Of a DNA stretch of 64,000 nt, positions 41,280-52,058 are shown piece by piece (position 1 is the first letter of the stretch; each line of letters begins with the position of its first letter). Both the position numbers and the translations under genes were made by a program. This stretch comes from Melioribacter roseus (GTDB taxonomy: Bacteria > Bacteroidota > Ignavibacteria > Ignavibacteriales > Melioribacteraceae), in NCBI GenBank assembly GCA_020722005.1, contig DYLP01000011.1:1-64000 (forward strand), written 5' to 3'. The notes below the pieces were generated by a model, which searched no databases, was not told the DNA's origin, and worked only from the letters and a program-made list of their open reading frames with translations.

Positions 41280-41807
41280 TCAGAATTGATAAATATATAA
41301 AAGCAGTAAAGAAATATAGACTGCATTTGTGCGGGTTAGTCCCAATCCATAATCAATACCGACAGATAAACGTGAACGAGTTGTTGCTTTAACTCCAGCG
41401 CTTATACTAAATGTAATTCCGGGTTCCCAGAAATTGACATCCGAAAAAGTGTGGTCGTTAATTGCTGCTAACCCAATTCCTTCTTCAATATATGTTAGTT
41501 CATAAAGACTCTGTTCCATTATTGCCTTCAAGTAAAAAGATTTAATAAATGGATAATACCGACCTTTACGATTTTCGGGCAGAAAGAATTCGACTTTTTT
41601 TGAAAATAATATCCCACCACGTATGTTTATGTAATCGGGAAATAAAATATCGGTATCGACAAATAATACTCCGCTAAAAGAACCGACCGAGGCCGAATTC
41701 CCTTTGATTGTGCCACCTCCAGCACCGACGCCTATTTTCGTAATTTGAGCATAAATTGTTGTTGTACTTAGAATGATGCATATTAAGTAAAGTTTAATTA
41801 TTTTCAT
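41280..41807 (-). CDS. Secreted/outer-membrane hypothetical protein (175 aa)
   Basis: Signal peptide, beta-rich, ends LGLTRTNAVYISLLLLYIYQF. Confidence 0.6.
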   Translation of the reverse strand: MKIIKLYLICIILSTTTIYAQITKIGVGAGGGTIKGNSASVGSFSGVLFVDTDILFPDYINIRGGILFSKKVEFFLPENRKGRYYPFIKSFYLKAIMEQSLYELTYIEEGIGLAAINDHTFSDVNFWEPGITFSISAGVKATTRSRLSVGIDYGLGLTRTNAVYISLLLLYIYQF

Positions 41808-41886
41808 TCTGTCTTCCTGTGTATTACTTAATCGATACCATCGCCGACTAAAAATCTTATTGTAAATTAATAAGAAAGGAACTGAT

Positions 41887-43047
41887 ATGAAAAATTGGAT
41901 TTATATATTTACCATCGTGCTGTTTCTTTTCGGATGCGAACAGAATAAAGCACAGCTTAAAATTGAACTTGCGTTTCCGTATATCGAAGTGGATTATCCT
42001 GTAGACATTCAAAATTCAGACGATGGAAGCAACAGGATATTTGTTGTATCTCAGCCTGGCATCATCTATGTATTTGAAAATAAAAGAAATGTAAATTCAA
42101 AAAAAATTTTTCTCGATATAAGCGATAAAGTTTTATTTGGAGGCGAGCAGGGATTATTGGGACTTGCATTTCATCCCGATTTTAAGAACAACGGAGAATT
42201 TTTTGTGAATTATACTACGGATAAGCCGAGAAGAACCGTTGTGTCGAGATTTAAAACGAACGACACGCATACGGAAGCAATAATTTCAAGCGAAGAAATT
42301 CTTTTAGAAATTCAGCAGCCGTATTCAAATCATAATGGCGGGCAAATTTTATTTTGCCTGGATGGTTATCTTTATATCTCGACGGGCGACGGAGGTTCGG
42401 CTGGCGATCCTCAAAATAATGCCCAGAATTTAAATTCGCTTCTCGGAAAAATACTCCGTATTGACATCGACAGGAAAGACTATGGGAAAAATTATTCGAT
42501 ACCTGAAAACAATCCTTTTGTGAATAATCCTGATGCTTGCGGGGAAATTTATGCATACGGTTTACGCAACGTTTGGAGATTCAGTTACGATTCTCTGACC
42601 GGTTTGCTCTGGGCTGCGGATGTAGGACAAAACCAATGGGAAGAGATTGATTTGATAGAAAAAGGAAAAAATTATGGCTGGCGTATTATGGAAGGTTTTC
42701 ATTGTTATAATCCTTCGAGCAATTGCGACACCTCCGGCTTGACAATGCCAATATGGGAGTATGGTCACAATGAAAAAGGTGGATGGTCAATAACTGGAGG
42801 GTTTGTTTATCGTGGAGGTGACGCTGCTGAATTGGTAGGAAAATATATCTATGCCGATTTTGTGTCGGGAAATATCTGGTCGCTTGAATTAAATGATGGT
42901 TCTGCAATTAATAATTTATTGTTCAATACCGACTATACCGTTTCTACTTTTGGAATAGATGAGAAAAATGAACTTTATTTTGCCAATTATTCAAATGGTA
43001 TAATTTATAAATTCGAAGGTATGCCTGCTTCGGTGGGCAAAAGATAA
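41887..43047 (+). CDS. PQQ-dependent aldose sugar dehydrogenase-like beta-propeller, putative lipoprotein
   Basis: GEQGLLGLAFHPDF, YSNHNGGQILFCLDGYLYISTGDGGSAGDPQNNAQN, IYAYGLRNVWRFSYDSLTG, YGWRIMEG; LFGC lipobox. Confidence 0.9.
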   Translation: MKNWIYIFTIVLFLFGCEQNKAQLKIELAFPYIEVDYPVDIQNSDDGSNRIFVVSQPGIIYVFENKRNVNSKKIFLDISDKVLFGGEQGLLGLAFHPDFKNNGEFFVNYTTDKPRRTVVSRFKTNDTHTEAIISSEEILLEIQQPYSNHNGGQILFCLDGYLYISTGDGGSAGDPQNNAQNLNSLLGKILRIDIDRKDYGKNYSIPENNPFVNNPDACGEIYAYGLRNVWRFSYDSLTGLLWAADVGQNQWEEIDLIEKGKNYGWRIMEGFHCYNPSSNCDTSGLTMPIWEYGHNEKGGWSITGGFVYRGGDAAELVGKYIYADFVSGNIWSLELNDGSAINNLLFNTDYTVSTFGIDEKNELYFANYSNGIIYKFEGMPASVGKR

Positions 43048-43048
43048 A

Positions 43049-43260
43049 ATGCTTTCTGAAATTCAGCTCTATCATTGTTAACTTAATAGAATAAGCGGCA
43101 GTTCAATTATTGATTATTATTTGGATAGAGGAAGTTATGTTTCCTTAAAATATTCGGGAAAGAGGTCTCTTATCTTGTTGACGAATACAAATCTGAAGGT
43201 TGGCATAGATATCATTTCGATATTCGTGACGTGAAAATTAGATTAGGAAATGGTGTTTAA
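43049..43260 (+). pseudogene. Decayed type IX secretion C-terminal sorting domain
   Basis: LSEIQLYHC*LNRISGSSIIDYYLDRGSYVSLKYSGK (frame 2), then KEVSYLVDEYKSEGWHRYHFDIRDVKIRLGNGV* (frame 1). Confidence 0.65.
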
Positions 43261-43512
43261 TTTTACAGTCATCACTTCTCAATTATCAAACGGCATTGTT
43301 AGGAAAATGATTCTTTTGAAATGACACTCTATGTAAGCTAATATTTTTTATTATAAAAATAACCCATCATTTGTTTGATACTAATCTGAAAACACAAATG
43401 ACCAATAAGTAAATTTTATTTGCTATTTAAGGAATTAAAGCCTAATTTTACAATTGGTTTTTTTTAATAAAAAAAATACTAATTATGTTACTTTCTTTTT
43501 GGGAGTTTCGAA

Positions 43513-45909
43513 ATGAATTATGGTAGTTTTTCCGAGGACGGTAAAGAGTATATTATCACCAATGTTAAAACCCCTACTCCATGGTTAAATTATATTTATA
43601 ACGGCGAATATTTTTCTACTGTGTCAAACAATGCAGGAGGGATCAGTTATATTAAGAGCCCGTTGCACGGTAGAATTACGAGATACAGAATTAATGACGT
43701 GCCTCCCGACAGACCTGGGAAATATATATATGTAAAAGACGAAGAAACCGGAAAATTTTGGACCTTGAGCTGGCAACCTGCTGGCGCTGATCCCGAAGCT
43801 TATAAGGTTATCCATGGTTTAGGGTACACTATAATCGAATCGTTTGTGGAAGGTATTCATGCAAGAGTTACTTATTTTGTGCCTTTGAATAATAATCATG
43901 AAATCTGGAATATTGTTCTTACTAATAAATCCGGGAAAAAACGTCGTTTATCCTTAACGGGCTATGTTGAGTTTGCCCTGGGGCATGGACTTATTGACCT
44001 TATCAATCAGTGTGACGACCAGCATTTTAATAGGGCATATTTTGATAATAATTTAAATTCCATTTTTGCCACCAAGACCTACTGGGTTACAGAGACTAAC
44101 GGTACTCAGCAACAGGAAAATAAAGAGTGGAATCAATGGGCTTTCTTTACATCTAATCTGCCGATTGAAAATTATGAAACCTTGCGTGAAAGATTCCTTG
44201 GCTTCTATAATAATGAATCGAATCCAATAGCTATTACTGATGACAAATTTTCTAACTCGAATACAGATTTTGGGAATGTTGTGGGTGCCATTAATGTAAA
44301 AGTAGTTATGGGAGCGGAAACTCAGCAGGACGTAATTTTTTCATTAGGTGTTATTCCTAAAGAAATATTTAATGAACGGAAAAAAGATATCCCCAAAATT
44401 ATACAAAAAGATTATATCGAAAATGCTTTCCACGAAATTCAAAATTATTGGTCAAAATTCCTCGAGCACACTCATGTCGAAACCCCGGATCATAATGTAA
44501 ATATATTTATGAATAATTGGGTGCCGTACCAGGCTAAAGTAGCTTTTGATGTGGGTAGAGTAGCTAGCTATTATTATTGGGGAATTAGCAGAGGATACGG
44601 TTTTCGGGATACTTCCCAGGATATAATAGCAGTTACAATTGCGCATCCAGAAAAAGCAAAGGAGCGTATTTTTCTCTTGTCACGACAAATGTTTTCTGAT
44701 GGTCGGGTATATCATCATTTTTATGACGACGGGAAAGGAGAATTGACCCGTCATTGCGATGACCCCGGTTGGTACATTCTCGTTGTAACCGAATATATTA
44801 AAGAAACAGGCGACAATTCAATTTTGCAGGAAAAAGTTCCTTTCGTAGATAAAAAAGACGGTACAGTTCTGGAGCATTTACTCTCGGTGGTTAATTTTAT
44901 GAAAAATAATCTGGGACGTCACAGTTTACCTGTTTTCGGACGTGGTGACTGGAACGATACACTGGATTATATTGGTGGCGAAGACGGAGGAGAAAGTGTA
45001 TGGGGTGCTATGTTCTATGTCGCAATGCTCAATCAATTAATTGAACTTTTTCAATTTCTTAAAATTAATAACATAACAGAAATTGTTAAATTACGTGATG
45101 TGATAAGGAAAAATATTGACCAATATTGCTGGGACGGTGAATGGTTTATTAGAGCTTTTGGAAACGGCGGAATGGTCATCGGCTCCAGTAGGTCAGATGA
45201 AGGAAAAATATTTATAAATACTCAAAGCTGGGCAGCAATCTCCAATCTACCTGATAAAGAAAAAGTGAAAAAATCGCTTGACAGCGTTAAGAAACATCTC
45301 GATAGCGAGTATGGACCGAAAATTTGTGCCCCTGCTTTTAAAGAAATCAATCCAAATATCGGTTTAGTTACCAGATGTGTACCTGGCAAAAAAGAAAACG
45401 GAGCCGTTTTTTGTCATCCTGTAACTTGGTTAATACAAGCAGAATGTATTATGAGAAATGGGAATAGAGCCTATGATTATTTCAGTAAACTACTACCGAA
45501 CCGCATTGACTCGGATATTTATCAAGCAGAACCGTATGTCTATTCTCAATATATAACCAGCAATGAACATTCTTCTCCCGGGAAAGCAAGCCATTCCTGG
45601 CAAACCGGTACGGCTGCCTGGATGTACAGAATCTTTTATGATTATATTACCGGGATAAGACCTGATTACGACGGCTTAATTATCGATCCCGTAATACCTA
45701 GCTGGTGGGATTTCATCCGCGTTGAACGAGTATTCAGAGGAACTAAATATATTATCGAAGTGGAAAATCCTGATTGTGTTCAATCGGGTATCTCTTGCAT
45801 TATGATTGACGGTAAAGAAATTGAAGGAAATAAATTGCCTTTGACAGATAAAAAAATCTGCCATGTAAAAGTATTAATGAGCAAAACTATAGAAGCTACC
45901 AATAAATAG
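43513..45909 (+). CDS. GH94 family glycoside phosphorylase (cellobiose/chitobiose phosphorylase-like)
   Basis: YFSTVSNNAGGISYIKSPLHGRITRYR, YYWGISRGYGFRDTSQDI, GRGDWNDTLD, SHSWQTGTAAWMYR; no signal peptide. Confidence 0.87.
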   Translation: MNYGSFSEDGKEYIITNVKTPTPWLNYIYNGEYFSTVSNNAGGISYIKSPLHGRITRYRINDVPPDRPGKYIYVKDEETGKFWTLSWQPAGADPEAYKVIHGLGYTIIESFVEGIHARVTYFVPLNNNHEIWNIVLTNKSGKKRRLSLTGYVEFALGHGLIDLINQCDDQHFNRAYFDNNLNSIFATKTYWVTETNGTQQQENKEWNQWAFFTSNLPIENYETLRERFLGFYNNESNPIAITDDKFSNSNTDFGNVVGAINVKVVMGAETQQDVIFSLGVIPKEIFNERKKDIPKIIQKDYIENAFHEIQNYWSKFLEHTHVETPDHNVNIFMNNWVPYQAKVAFDVGRVASYYYWGISRGYGFRDTSQDIIAVTIAHPEKAKERIFLLSRQMFSDGRVYHHFYDDGKGELTRHCDDPGWYILVVTEYIKETGDNSILQEKVPFVDKKDGTVLEHLLSVVNFMKNNLGRHSLPVFGRGDWNDTLDYIGGEDGGESVWGAMFYVAMLNQLIELFQFLKINNITEIVKLRDVIRKNIDQYCWDGEWFIRAFGNGGMVIGSSRSDEGKIFINTQSWAAISNLPDKEKVKKSLDSVKKHLDSEYGPKICAPAFKEINPNIGLVTRCVPGKKENGAVFCHPVTWLIQAECIMRNGNRAYDYFSKLLPNRIDSDIYQAEPYVYSQYITSNEHSSPGKASHSWQTGTAAWMYRIFYDYITGIRPDYDGLIIDPVIPSWWDFIRVERVFRGTKYIIEVENPDCVQSGISCIMIDGKEIEGNKLPLTDKKICHVKVLMSKTIEATNK

Positions 45910-45917
45910 AGCTATAT

Positions 45918-46877
45918 ATGCTAGTCAAATATGAACAGAATCCTATTATAACGAGGAAAAACATCCCCGTTGTCAATCCACATTTGAGGGATGTCTCTTC
46001 GGTTTTTAATCCAGGCGCAATTAAATTTAATGATAAATATCTGCTTATCCTCAGAGTCCAATCCAGGGGCAGGGAAACTTTTCTTATGAAAGCTGTAAGC
46101 GATAATGGAGCTAATTTTGAAGTTGATAATTCTGTCATTAAATTTGATGGAATAGAGAAAATTAAAGATAAGATATATCATACCTATGATGCCAGAATTA
46201 CTAAAATAGAGACCTATTATTATCTAATGTTTGCAATGGATATGGATAGTGGTTGCCGACTCGGACTGGCAAGAACAGAAGACTTTGATAAGTATGAATT
46301 TCTGGGCATCGTTTCACAAGACGATTCCAGGAATGGAGTTCTTTTCCCTGAAAAAATTAACGGCAAGTTTTTACGTTTTGAACGACCTAACAGTGTAAAA
46401 CTTAAAGGAGGGCCATCAACAGGAAATACAATTTATTTATCTGAATCCGACGACCTCATTAATTGGAAATATGTAGAACCAGTTATGTCGGGAAGATTTC
46501 ATTATTGGGACGAAAATATCGGTTCAGGTCCCCCGCCTATTAAAACAAAAGAAGGCTGGATCCATATTTATCATGGCGTGGCAACTCATTTTTCCAGCTC
46601 GAATATATATCAAGCCGGAGTTTCGTTGCACGAGCTCAACAATCCTGCAAAGGTAATTGCACGCAGCAGTTTAAATATTCTGGAGCCTCGAGAAATATAC
46701 GAAACGGTCGGACAGGTTCAGAATGTTTGTTTCCCTTCGGGTATGATTGTCGAAAAATATGAGAACGGATTTGCCGCGCTCGACAGCAAAGTGTTTGTCT
46801 ATTATGGCGCTGCCGATACAGTCGTGGCGCTTGCCTTTACGACAATAAAGGAGCTTATTGATGCTGCGAAGATTTAA
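45918..46877 (+). CDS. GH130 family beta-mannoside phosphorylase/hydrolase
   Basis: VFNPGAIKFNDKYLLILRVQSRGRETF, TYDARITKI, FERPNSV, HYWDENIGSGPPPIKTKEGWIHIYHG; no signal peptide. Confidence 0.88.
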   Translation: MLVKYEQNPIITRKNIPVVNPHLRDVSSVFNPGAIKFNDKYLLILRVQSRGRETFLMKAVSDNGANFEVDNSVIKFDGIEKIKDKIYHTYDARITKIETYYYLMFAMDMDSGCRLGLARTEDFDKYEFLGIVSQDDSRNGVLFPEKINGKFLRFERPNSVKLKGGPSTGNTIYLSESDDLINWKYVEPVMSGRFHYWDENIGSGPPPIKTKEGWIHIYHGVATHFSSSNIYQAGVSLHELNNPAKVIARSSLNILEPREIYETVGQVQNVCFPSGMIVEKYENGFAALDSKVFVYYGAADTVVALAFTTIKELIDAAKI

Positions 46878-47958
46878 ACAATGTGCTTCTCTTTTTTCTC
46901 TTTTGGTTTTTAATACGCTGGTTTTCAATCAATCTATACCTCGTCCGCAGTTGGAATTTAATCCCCGCAATTATATTGTCTATCGTACCGAAGAAAAGAT
47001 CAATATCGACGGTGAATTAAACGAAAAATCGTGGGAAACGGTAAATTGGACTGAAGATTTTGTTGATATTGAAGGAGATATTCGTCCTGTACCGAGGTCC
47101 AGAACACGCGCAAAAATGTTGTGGGATGACGAATATTTTTATATAGCGGCAGAACTCCAAGAACCCGATATCTGGGCGACATTAAAAAATCGCGACGATA
47201 TAATTTTTTATGACAATGATTTTGAAATTTTTATAGACCCGGATGGCGATACTCACCGTTATTTGGAATTCGAAATGAATGCGTTCAATACGGTTTGGGA
47301 CCTGCTACTTATTAAACCTTACAGGGATACCGAAAATGCAGCATTGCACGCATATGATATTAGAGGGCTCAAATCGGGAGTAAGAATTTACGGCACGATT
47401 AATGTACCGGCTGATATTGACACAGGTTGGACTGTAGAAGTTGCTTTCCCGTGGAGCGCTTTTGAAGAAATTACGGATATGAATTTACCACCCCATGACG
47501 GTGATAAGTGGAGAGTTAATTTTTCGCGCGTAGAATGGAAAACAAAAATAAAAGACAACACATATGTTAAGATAATTGATCCTGAAACCAGCAAACCGTA
47601 TCCAGAAGACAATTGGGTCTGGAGTCCACAGGGCGTCGTCAACATGCACTATCCGGAAATGTGGGGTTTTGTTCAATTCTCGGTCAACACCTCAAATACC
47701 AGAAATATCGACTTCGTATTTGACGAAATCGAAAAAATTAAATGGTTCCTAAGACGAGTCTATTATGCACAGAGGGAATATTATGAAAAAAACAAAAAGT
47801 ATTGTGACGATTTCTCGCTTCTCCAAATATCTGATATAAATCAGTATGAAGTGAATCTCGAGGCTACTGCCAATTTTTATGAAGTCTCTGTTAAACTTAA
47901 CGAAAATTCTTTTGTGCGAATTGCTCAGGATGGACTAATAAAAATTATTAGTAGATAA
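46858..47958 (+). CDS. Secreted carbohydrate-binding family 9-like protein
   Basis: INIDGELNEKSWETVNWTEDFVDIEG, AKMLWDDEYFYIAAELQEPDIWATL, NDFEIFIDPDGDTHRYLEFEMNAFNTVWDLLL. Confidence 0.85.
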   Translation: MMLRRFKQCASLFSLLVFNTLVFNQSIPRPQLEFNPRNYIVYRTEEKINIDGELNEKSWETVNWTEDFVDIEGDIRPVPRSRTRAKMLWDDEYFYIAAELQEPDIWATLKNRDDIIFYDNDFEIFIDPDGDTHRYLEFEMNAFNTVWDLLLIKPYRDTENAALHAYDIRGLKSGVRIYGTINVPADIDTGWTVEVAFPWSAFEEITDMNLPPHDGDKWRVNFSRVEWKTKIKDNTYVKIIDPETSKPYPEDNWVWSPQGVVNMHYPEMWGFVQFSVNTSNTRNIDFVFDEIEKIKWFLRRVYYAQREYYEKNKKYCDDFSLLQISDINQYEVNLEATANFYEVSVKLNENSFVRIAQDGLIKIISR

Positions 47959-47962
47959 AATT

Positions 47963-49294
47963 ATGATTCGTCGTCCGACCTATAATAACAGATGTTTTCA
48001 CAGTTCGGCCGTGGATGAATTTATAAAGGATCTTAGCAGCAGAATAGCCGATAAGGAAATATCTGATTTGTTTGTCAATTGTTTTCCGAATACTTTGGAT
48101 ACTACCGTCAAGTTCAATGATAAAGATGGTATACCCGATACTTTTATTATTACCGGCGACATAGATGCAATGTGGCTGAGAGATTCTACTTCGCAGGTAT
48201 GGCATTATTTAGCTCTCGTTAGTCAAGATTCGAAGTTGGAACAATTAATTCTAGGACTCTTAAACAGGCAGTTAAAATCTATTCAAATAGACCCTTATGC
48301 TAATGCTTTTAATGATACCGCTAAAGAAAGTATTTGGAGCGGTGACCTAACAGATATGAAACCCGAAGTTTATGAGCGTAAATGGGAAGTTGATTCTCTT
48401 TGTTATGTTATTCGACTTGCATACAGATTTTATAAAACAACAAATAACAAACATTATTTTTCGAATGATTGGAAAAAATCGTTCGATTTAATTGTTAGAA
48501 CCTTCAAGGAGCAACAACGTAAAGATGGAAGAGGTTCATATAAATTCGGGAGGATCACTTCCTGGAGTACGGATACTGTTCCGGGTGACGGGTACGGAAA
48601 CCCTGTTAAACCTAATGGGATGATTGTTTCCATATTCAGACCGTCGGACGATGCAACGATATTCACGTTTCTTGTCCCGTCCAATTTATTTGCTGTAAAA
48701 TCGTTACGGCAGTTATCCGAAATCTATGAAGAAATTTATGGAGACAAAGCTGCGGCAGTTGAGGCTACGAATTTGGCAGATGAAATTGAAAGAGCTGTTT
48801 ATAAATATGCCATTACAGAACACCTTGGCAATGGGAAAATTTTCTCTTACGAAATAGACGGATTCGGCAATCGTTTATTTATGGACGACGCCAATATTCC
48901 GAGCCTTCTTTCTTTACCTTATTTAGGAATTATCGATAATCAAGACGAACTTTACTTGAACACACGGAAATTTGTTCTGAGCGAAAATAATCCATACTAT
49001 TTTAAAGGGAAAGCGGGAAACGGAGTGGGCAGTCCTCACACTTTAATTGACAGAATATGGCACCTTTCGATTATTATGAGGGCGTTGACGAGCAATAACG
49101 AAGACGAAATAGTTCATTGCCTTAAACTCCTAAAAAACACGCATGCAAAAACATGGTTTATGCATGAATCTTTTGACAAGAATAATCCTTATAACTATAC
49201 CAGGTCCTGGTTTGCCTGGGCTAATTCGCTCTTCGGAGAATTAATAGTAAAGATTAATAACGAATATCCTGAATTGTTAAAAAAGATATATTGA
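47963..49294 (+). CDS. GH125 family exo-alpha-1,6-mannosidase (DUF1237)
   Basis: PDTFIITGDIDAMWLRDSTSQVWHYL, PYANAFNDT, KWEVDSLCYVIRLAYRFYK, LFMDDANIPSLLSLPYLG, ARSWFAWANSLFGE-like C-terminus (TRSWFAWANSLFGE). Confidence 0.9.
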   Translation: MIRRPTYNNRCFHSSAVDEFIKDLSSRIADKEISDLFVNCFPNTLDTTVKFNDKDGIPDTFIITGDIDAMWLRDSTSQVWHYLALVSQDSKLEQLILGLLNRQLKSIQIDPYANAFNDTAKESIWSGDLTDMKPEVYERKWEVDSLCYVIRLAYRFYKTTNNKHYFSNDWKKSFDLIVRTFKEQQRKDGRGSYKFGRITSWSTDTVPGDGYGNPVKPNGMIVSIFRPSDDATIFTFLVPSNLFAVKSLRQLSEIYEEIYGDKAAAVEATNLADEIERAVYKYAITEHLGNGKIFSYEIDGFGNRLFMDDANIPSLLSLPYLGIIDNQDELYLNTRKFVLSENNPYYFKGKAGNGVGSPHTLIDRIWHLSIIMRALTSNNEDEIVHCLKLLKNTHAKTWFMHESFDKNNPYNYTRSWFAWANSLFGELIVKINNEYPELLKKIY

Positions 49295-49297
49295 TAC

Positions 49298-51883
49298 ATG
49301 ACAAAATATTTATTCATACTCGTTTTTATTTCAGTAATTATATTTGCTCAGAATGTTGAGGGTTATTTAAACGTAAGTCTTCCTTTTGAAGAGAGGGTGA
49401 ATGACCTTTTGAAACGGTTGACTCTGGACGAGAAAATTTCATTGATGGTACATCAGTCCCCCGCAATAGAAAGGCTTGGGATTCCTGAATATAACTGGTG
49501 GAACGAAGCGCTGCACGGAGTTGCAAGAAACGGAAGAGCTACCGTTTTCCCGATGCCGATCGGACTTGCCGCAACATGGGACAGGGATTTGATTTATCGA
49601 ATTGCAGATGTAATCTCAAATGAAGCACGCGCAAAGTATAACTCTGCAATAAAAAAAAATCAAAGAGGGATTTATCAGGGGATTACTTTGTGGGCGCCCA
49701 ATATTAATATTTTTAGAGATCCGCGCTGGGGAAGAGGAATGGAGACCTACGGTGAAGACCCTTACCTTACAGGAGAACTTGCTGTAAGTTTTATCAAGGG
49801 ACTTCAGGGACAGGACAAAAAATATTTGAAAACAATTGCCACACCCAAACATCTTGCAGTTCATAGCGGACCTGAACCCGAGAGACATCATTTTAATGCG
49901 TTGGTAAATGACTTCGACCTTTACGAGACTTACCTTCCGCATTTTAAAAAAGCAATTGTGGTAGGTGGTGCTTATTCCGTTATGTGCGCGTACAATCGTC
50001 TCAGAGGAAAAGCCTGTTGCGGGCACGATACTCTTTTAACGGATATCTTGAGGAAAAAGTGGGGCTTTGAAGGAATCGTTGTTTCGGACTGTTGGGCTGT
50101 CTACGATATTTTTAATTCGCATAAAATTGTTAATTCACCCGAGAAAGCTGCAGCTCTGTCGGTTTCGTCCGGTACAGACCTCGAATGTGGAAACACTTTC
50201 TTATCGTTAAAAAATGCATACAAGAAGGGAGGGATATCAGAGAACCAAATAGACACAGCTGTACGAAGAGTACTCCTCGCTCGTTTCAAATTGGGGATGT
50301 TCGACCCTCCAGAAATAGTCCCCTATTCCAGGATTGACGAGTCCTATCTCGATAACAGTTACAATAAAGAAGTTGCACTGGAAGCCGCTCGAAAGTCGAT
50401 CGTGTTGCTTAAGAACGAGAATAAGCTGTTGCCTCTGGATTCGAGTATAAATAGTATTGCTGTGATTGGTCCGAATGCAGATAATCTGGAATCATTGCTG
50501 GGCAATTATCACGGGTTCCCCTCGGAATATATTACTCCTCTTCAAGCTATAAAGAGAGTGTTAAAAAATGGTCAAGTATTATATGAAAAAGGATGCGACT
50601 TTGCACCTGGAGTACCAGCGTTTGAGTTGATCGATGTAGCTTATCTTTTTACGGATAGTAATAAAACTGCCGATGGTCTTAAAGCAGAGTATTTTGATAA
50701 TTCCGAACTGAATGGGACACCAGTATTAATAAGAACAGATAAAAGTATTGATTTCCGTTGGCTGGATGAATCGCCCTGCACAGGTATAAATCCGGACAGC
50801 TTCAGCGTCAGGTGGACAGGATATATTGCGCCTCAGATAACAGGGGAATATAAAATAGGAGGATATGGTTACAATGATTTTAAAATTTTCATTGAAGATT
50901 CTTTGATTGCGAGTTTCAAAGGAGAATTTGACCCCGAAATTACATATGGAAATTATTTTTTTAAAAAGAAAAAAGTTTATAAAATAAGGATAGAGTTTGT
51001 CAGGAGAGAAAGATACGGTTATATGCAATTACTCTGGGCGGTACCTTCTAATGGTCTTGAAGATAAAGCGCTGAATGCTGCTATGAAATCTGATGTGGTT
51101 ATAATGTTTATGGGGTTGTCTCCAAGAATGGAGGGAGAAGCATTAAAAATCGAAGTCGACGGTTTCAAAGGAGGAGACAGACTAAAATTATCCTTGCCCG
51201 ATAACCAGCTGAATTTAATAAAAAGAATTCATTCAACAGGAAAACCTGTAATATTGGTTTTACTTAATGGAGGTCCAATATCTACTGTATGGGAGAGCGA
51301 GAATATTCCTGCGATATTGGAGGCTTGGTATCCCGGACAAGCTGGAGGAATGGCAATTGCGGACGTAATTTGGGGAAAGTATAATCCTTCGGGTAAGTTA
51401 CCTGTTACTATTTATAAATCAGAAAATGATCTGCCTCCTTTTGAAAACTACAATATGCAAGGCAGGACTTACCGTTATTTCAAAGGGGAAGTTCTCTTTC
51501 CATTCGGTTGGGGACTGAATTATTCCGAAATCATGATTTCAGAAGTAAAATTATCTGCAAATGAAATTAATAACGACAAAGACTCCATCAAAGTAGTTGT
51601 GTGGCTTCATAATAAAAGCAAGCTTGCAGGCGAAGAAACCATTCAGCTCTACACAAAAGCAAAAAATGACAGTCGTTCGATAAAAACTCTAAAGGGATTT
51701 GAAAAAATTATGTTGAGGCCCGAGAGTGAGGGAAAAGTGGAATTTAATTTGTGTAAAGATGATCTGTCCCGTTGGATAGAAGGTCTGGGTAATGAAACAA
51801 TACCGGGAATTTATGAAATTATTGTCGGTTTGTCTTCCAATGAAAATGAATTTAGCAAAGAGGTAAAAGTAAGTTTGAAATAA
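49298..51883 (+). CDS. GH3 family glycosidase with inserted PA14 domain
   Basis: WWNEALHGVARNG, GRGMETYGEDPYLTGEL, KHLAVHSGPEPERH, GIVVSDCWAV; PA14-like LKAEYFDNSELNGTPVL...RWTGYIAPQITGEYKIGGYGYNDFKIFIED. Confidence 0.95.
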   Translation: MTKYLFILVFISVIIFAQNVEGYLNVSLPFEERVNDLLKRLTLDEKISLMVHQSPAIERLGIPEYNWWNEALHGVARNGRATVFPMPIGLAATWDRDLIYRIADVISNEARAKYNSAIKKNQRGIYQGITLWAPNINIFRDPRWGRGMETYGEDPYLTGELAVSFIKGLQGQDKKYLKTIATPKHLAVHSGPEPERHHFNALVNDFDLYETYLPHFKKAIVVGGAYSVMCAYNRLRGKACCGHDTLLTDILRKKWGFEGIVVSDCWAVYDIFNSHKIVNSPEKAAALSVSSGTDLECGNTFLSLKNAYKKGGISENQIDTAVRRVLLARFKLGMFDPPEIVPYSRIDESYLDNSYNKEVALEAARKSIVLLKNENKLLPLDSSINSIAVIGPNADNLESLLGNYHGFPSEYITPLQAIKRVLKNGQVLYEKGCDFAPGVPAFELIDVAYLFTDSNKTADGLKAEYFDNSELNGTPVLIRTDKSIDFRWLDESPCTGINPDSFSVRWTGYIAPQITGEYKIGGYGYNDFKIFIEDSLIASFKGEFDPEITYGNYFFKKKKVYKIRIEFVRRERYGYMQLLWAVPSNGLEDKALNAAMKSDVVIMFMGLSPRMEGEALKIEVDGFKGGDRLKLSLPDNQLNLIKRIHSTGKPVILVLLNGGPISTVWESENIPAILEAWYPGQAGGMAIADVIWGKYNPSGKLPVTIYKSENDLPPFENYNMQGRTYRYFKGEVLFPFGWGLNYSEIMISEVKLSANEINNDKDSIKVVVWLHNKSKLAGEETIQLYTKAKNDSRSIKTLKGFEKIMLRPESEGKVEFNLCKDDLSRWIEGLGNETIPGIYEIIVGLSSNENEFSKEVKVSLK

Positions 51884-52058
51884 TAAAAATGCTTAAGTTT
51901 ATTCATAAGTAAAATTAATTGATTCGATTAGAATCGTATAAACAAAAAAATATGCACATTATTATTTTTATTGCAAGTTATTTTTATTAAGTTTATTTTT
52001 ATCACGAAAAAACAAAGAGATATTAACAGGCTGCGTTCTTAATAAGTGAGAGGTAAAA

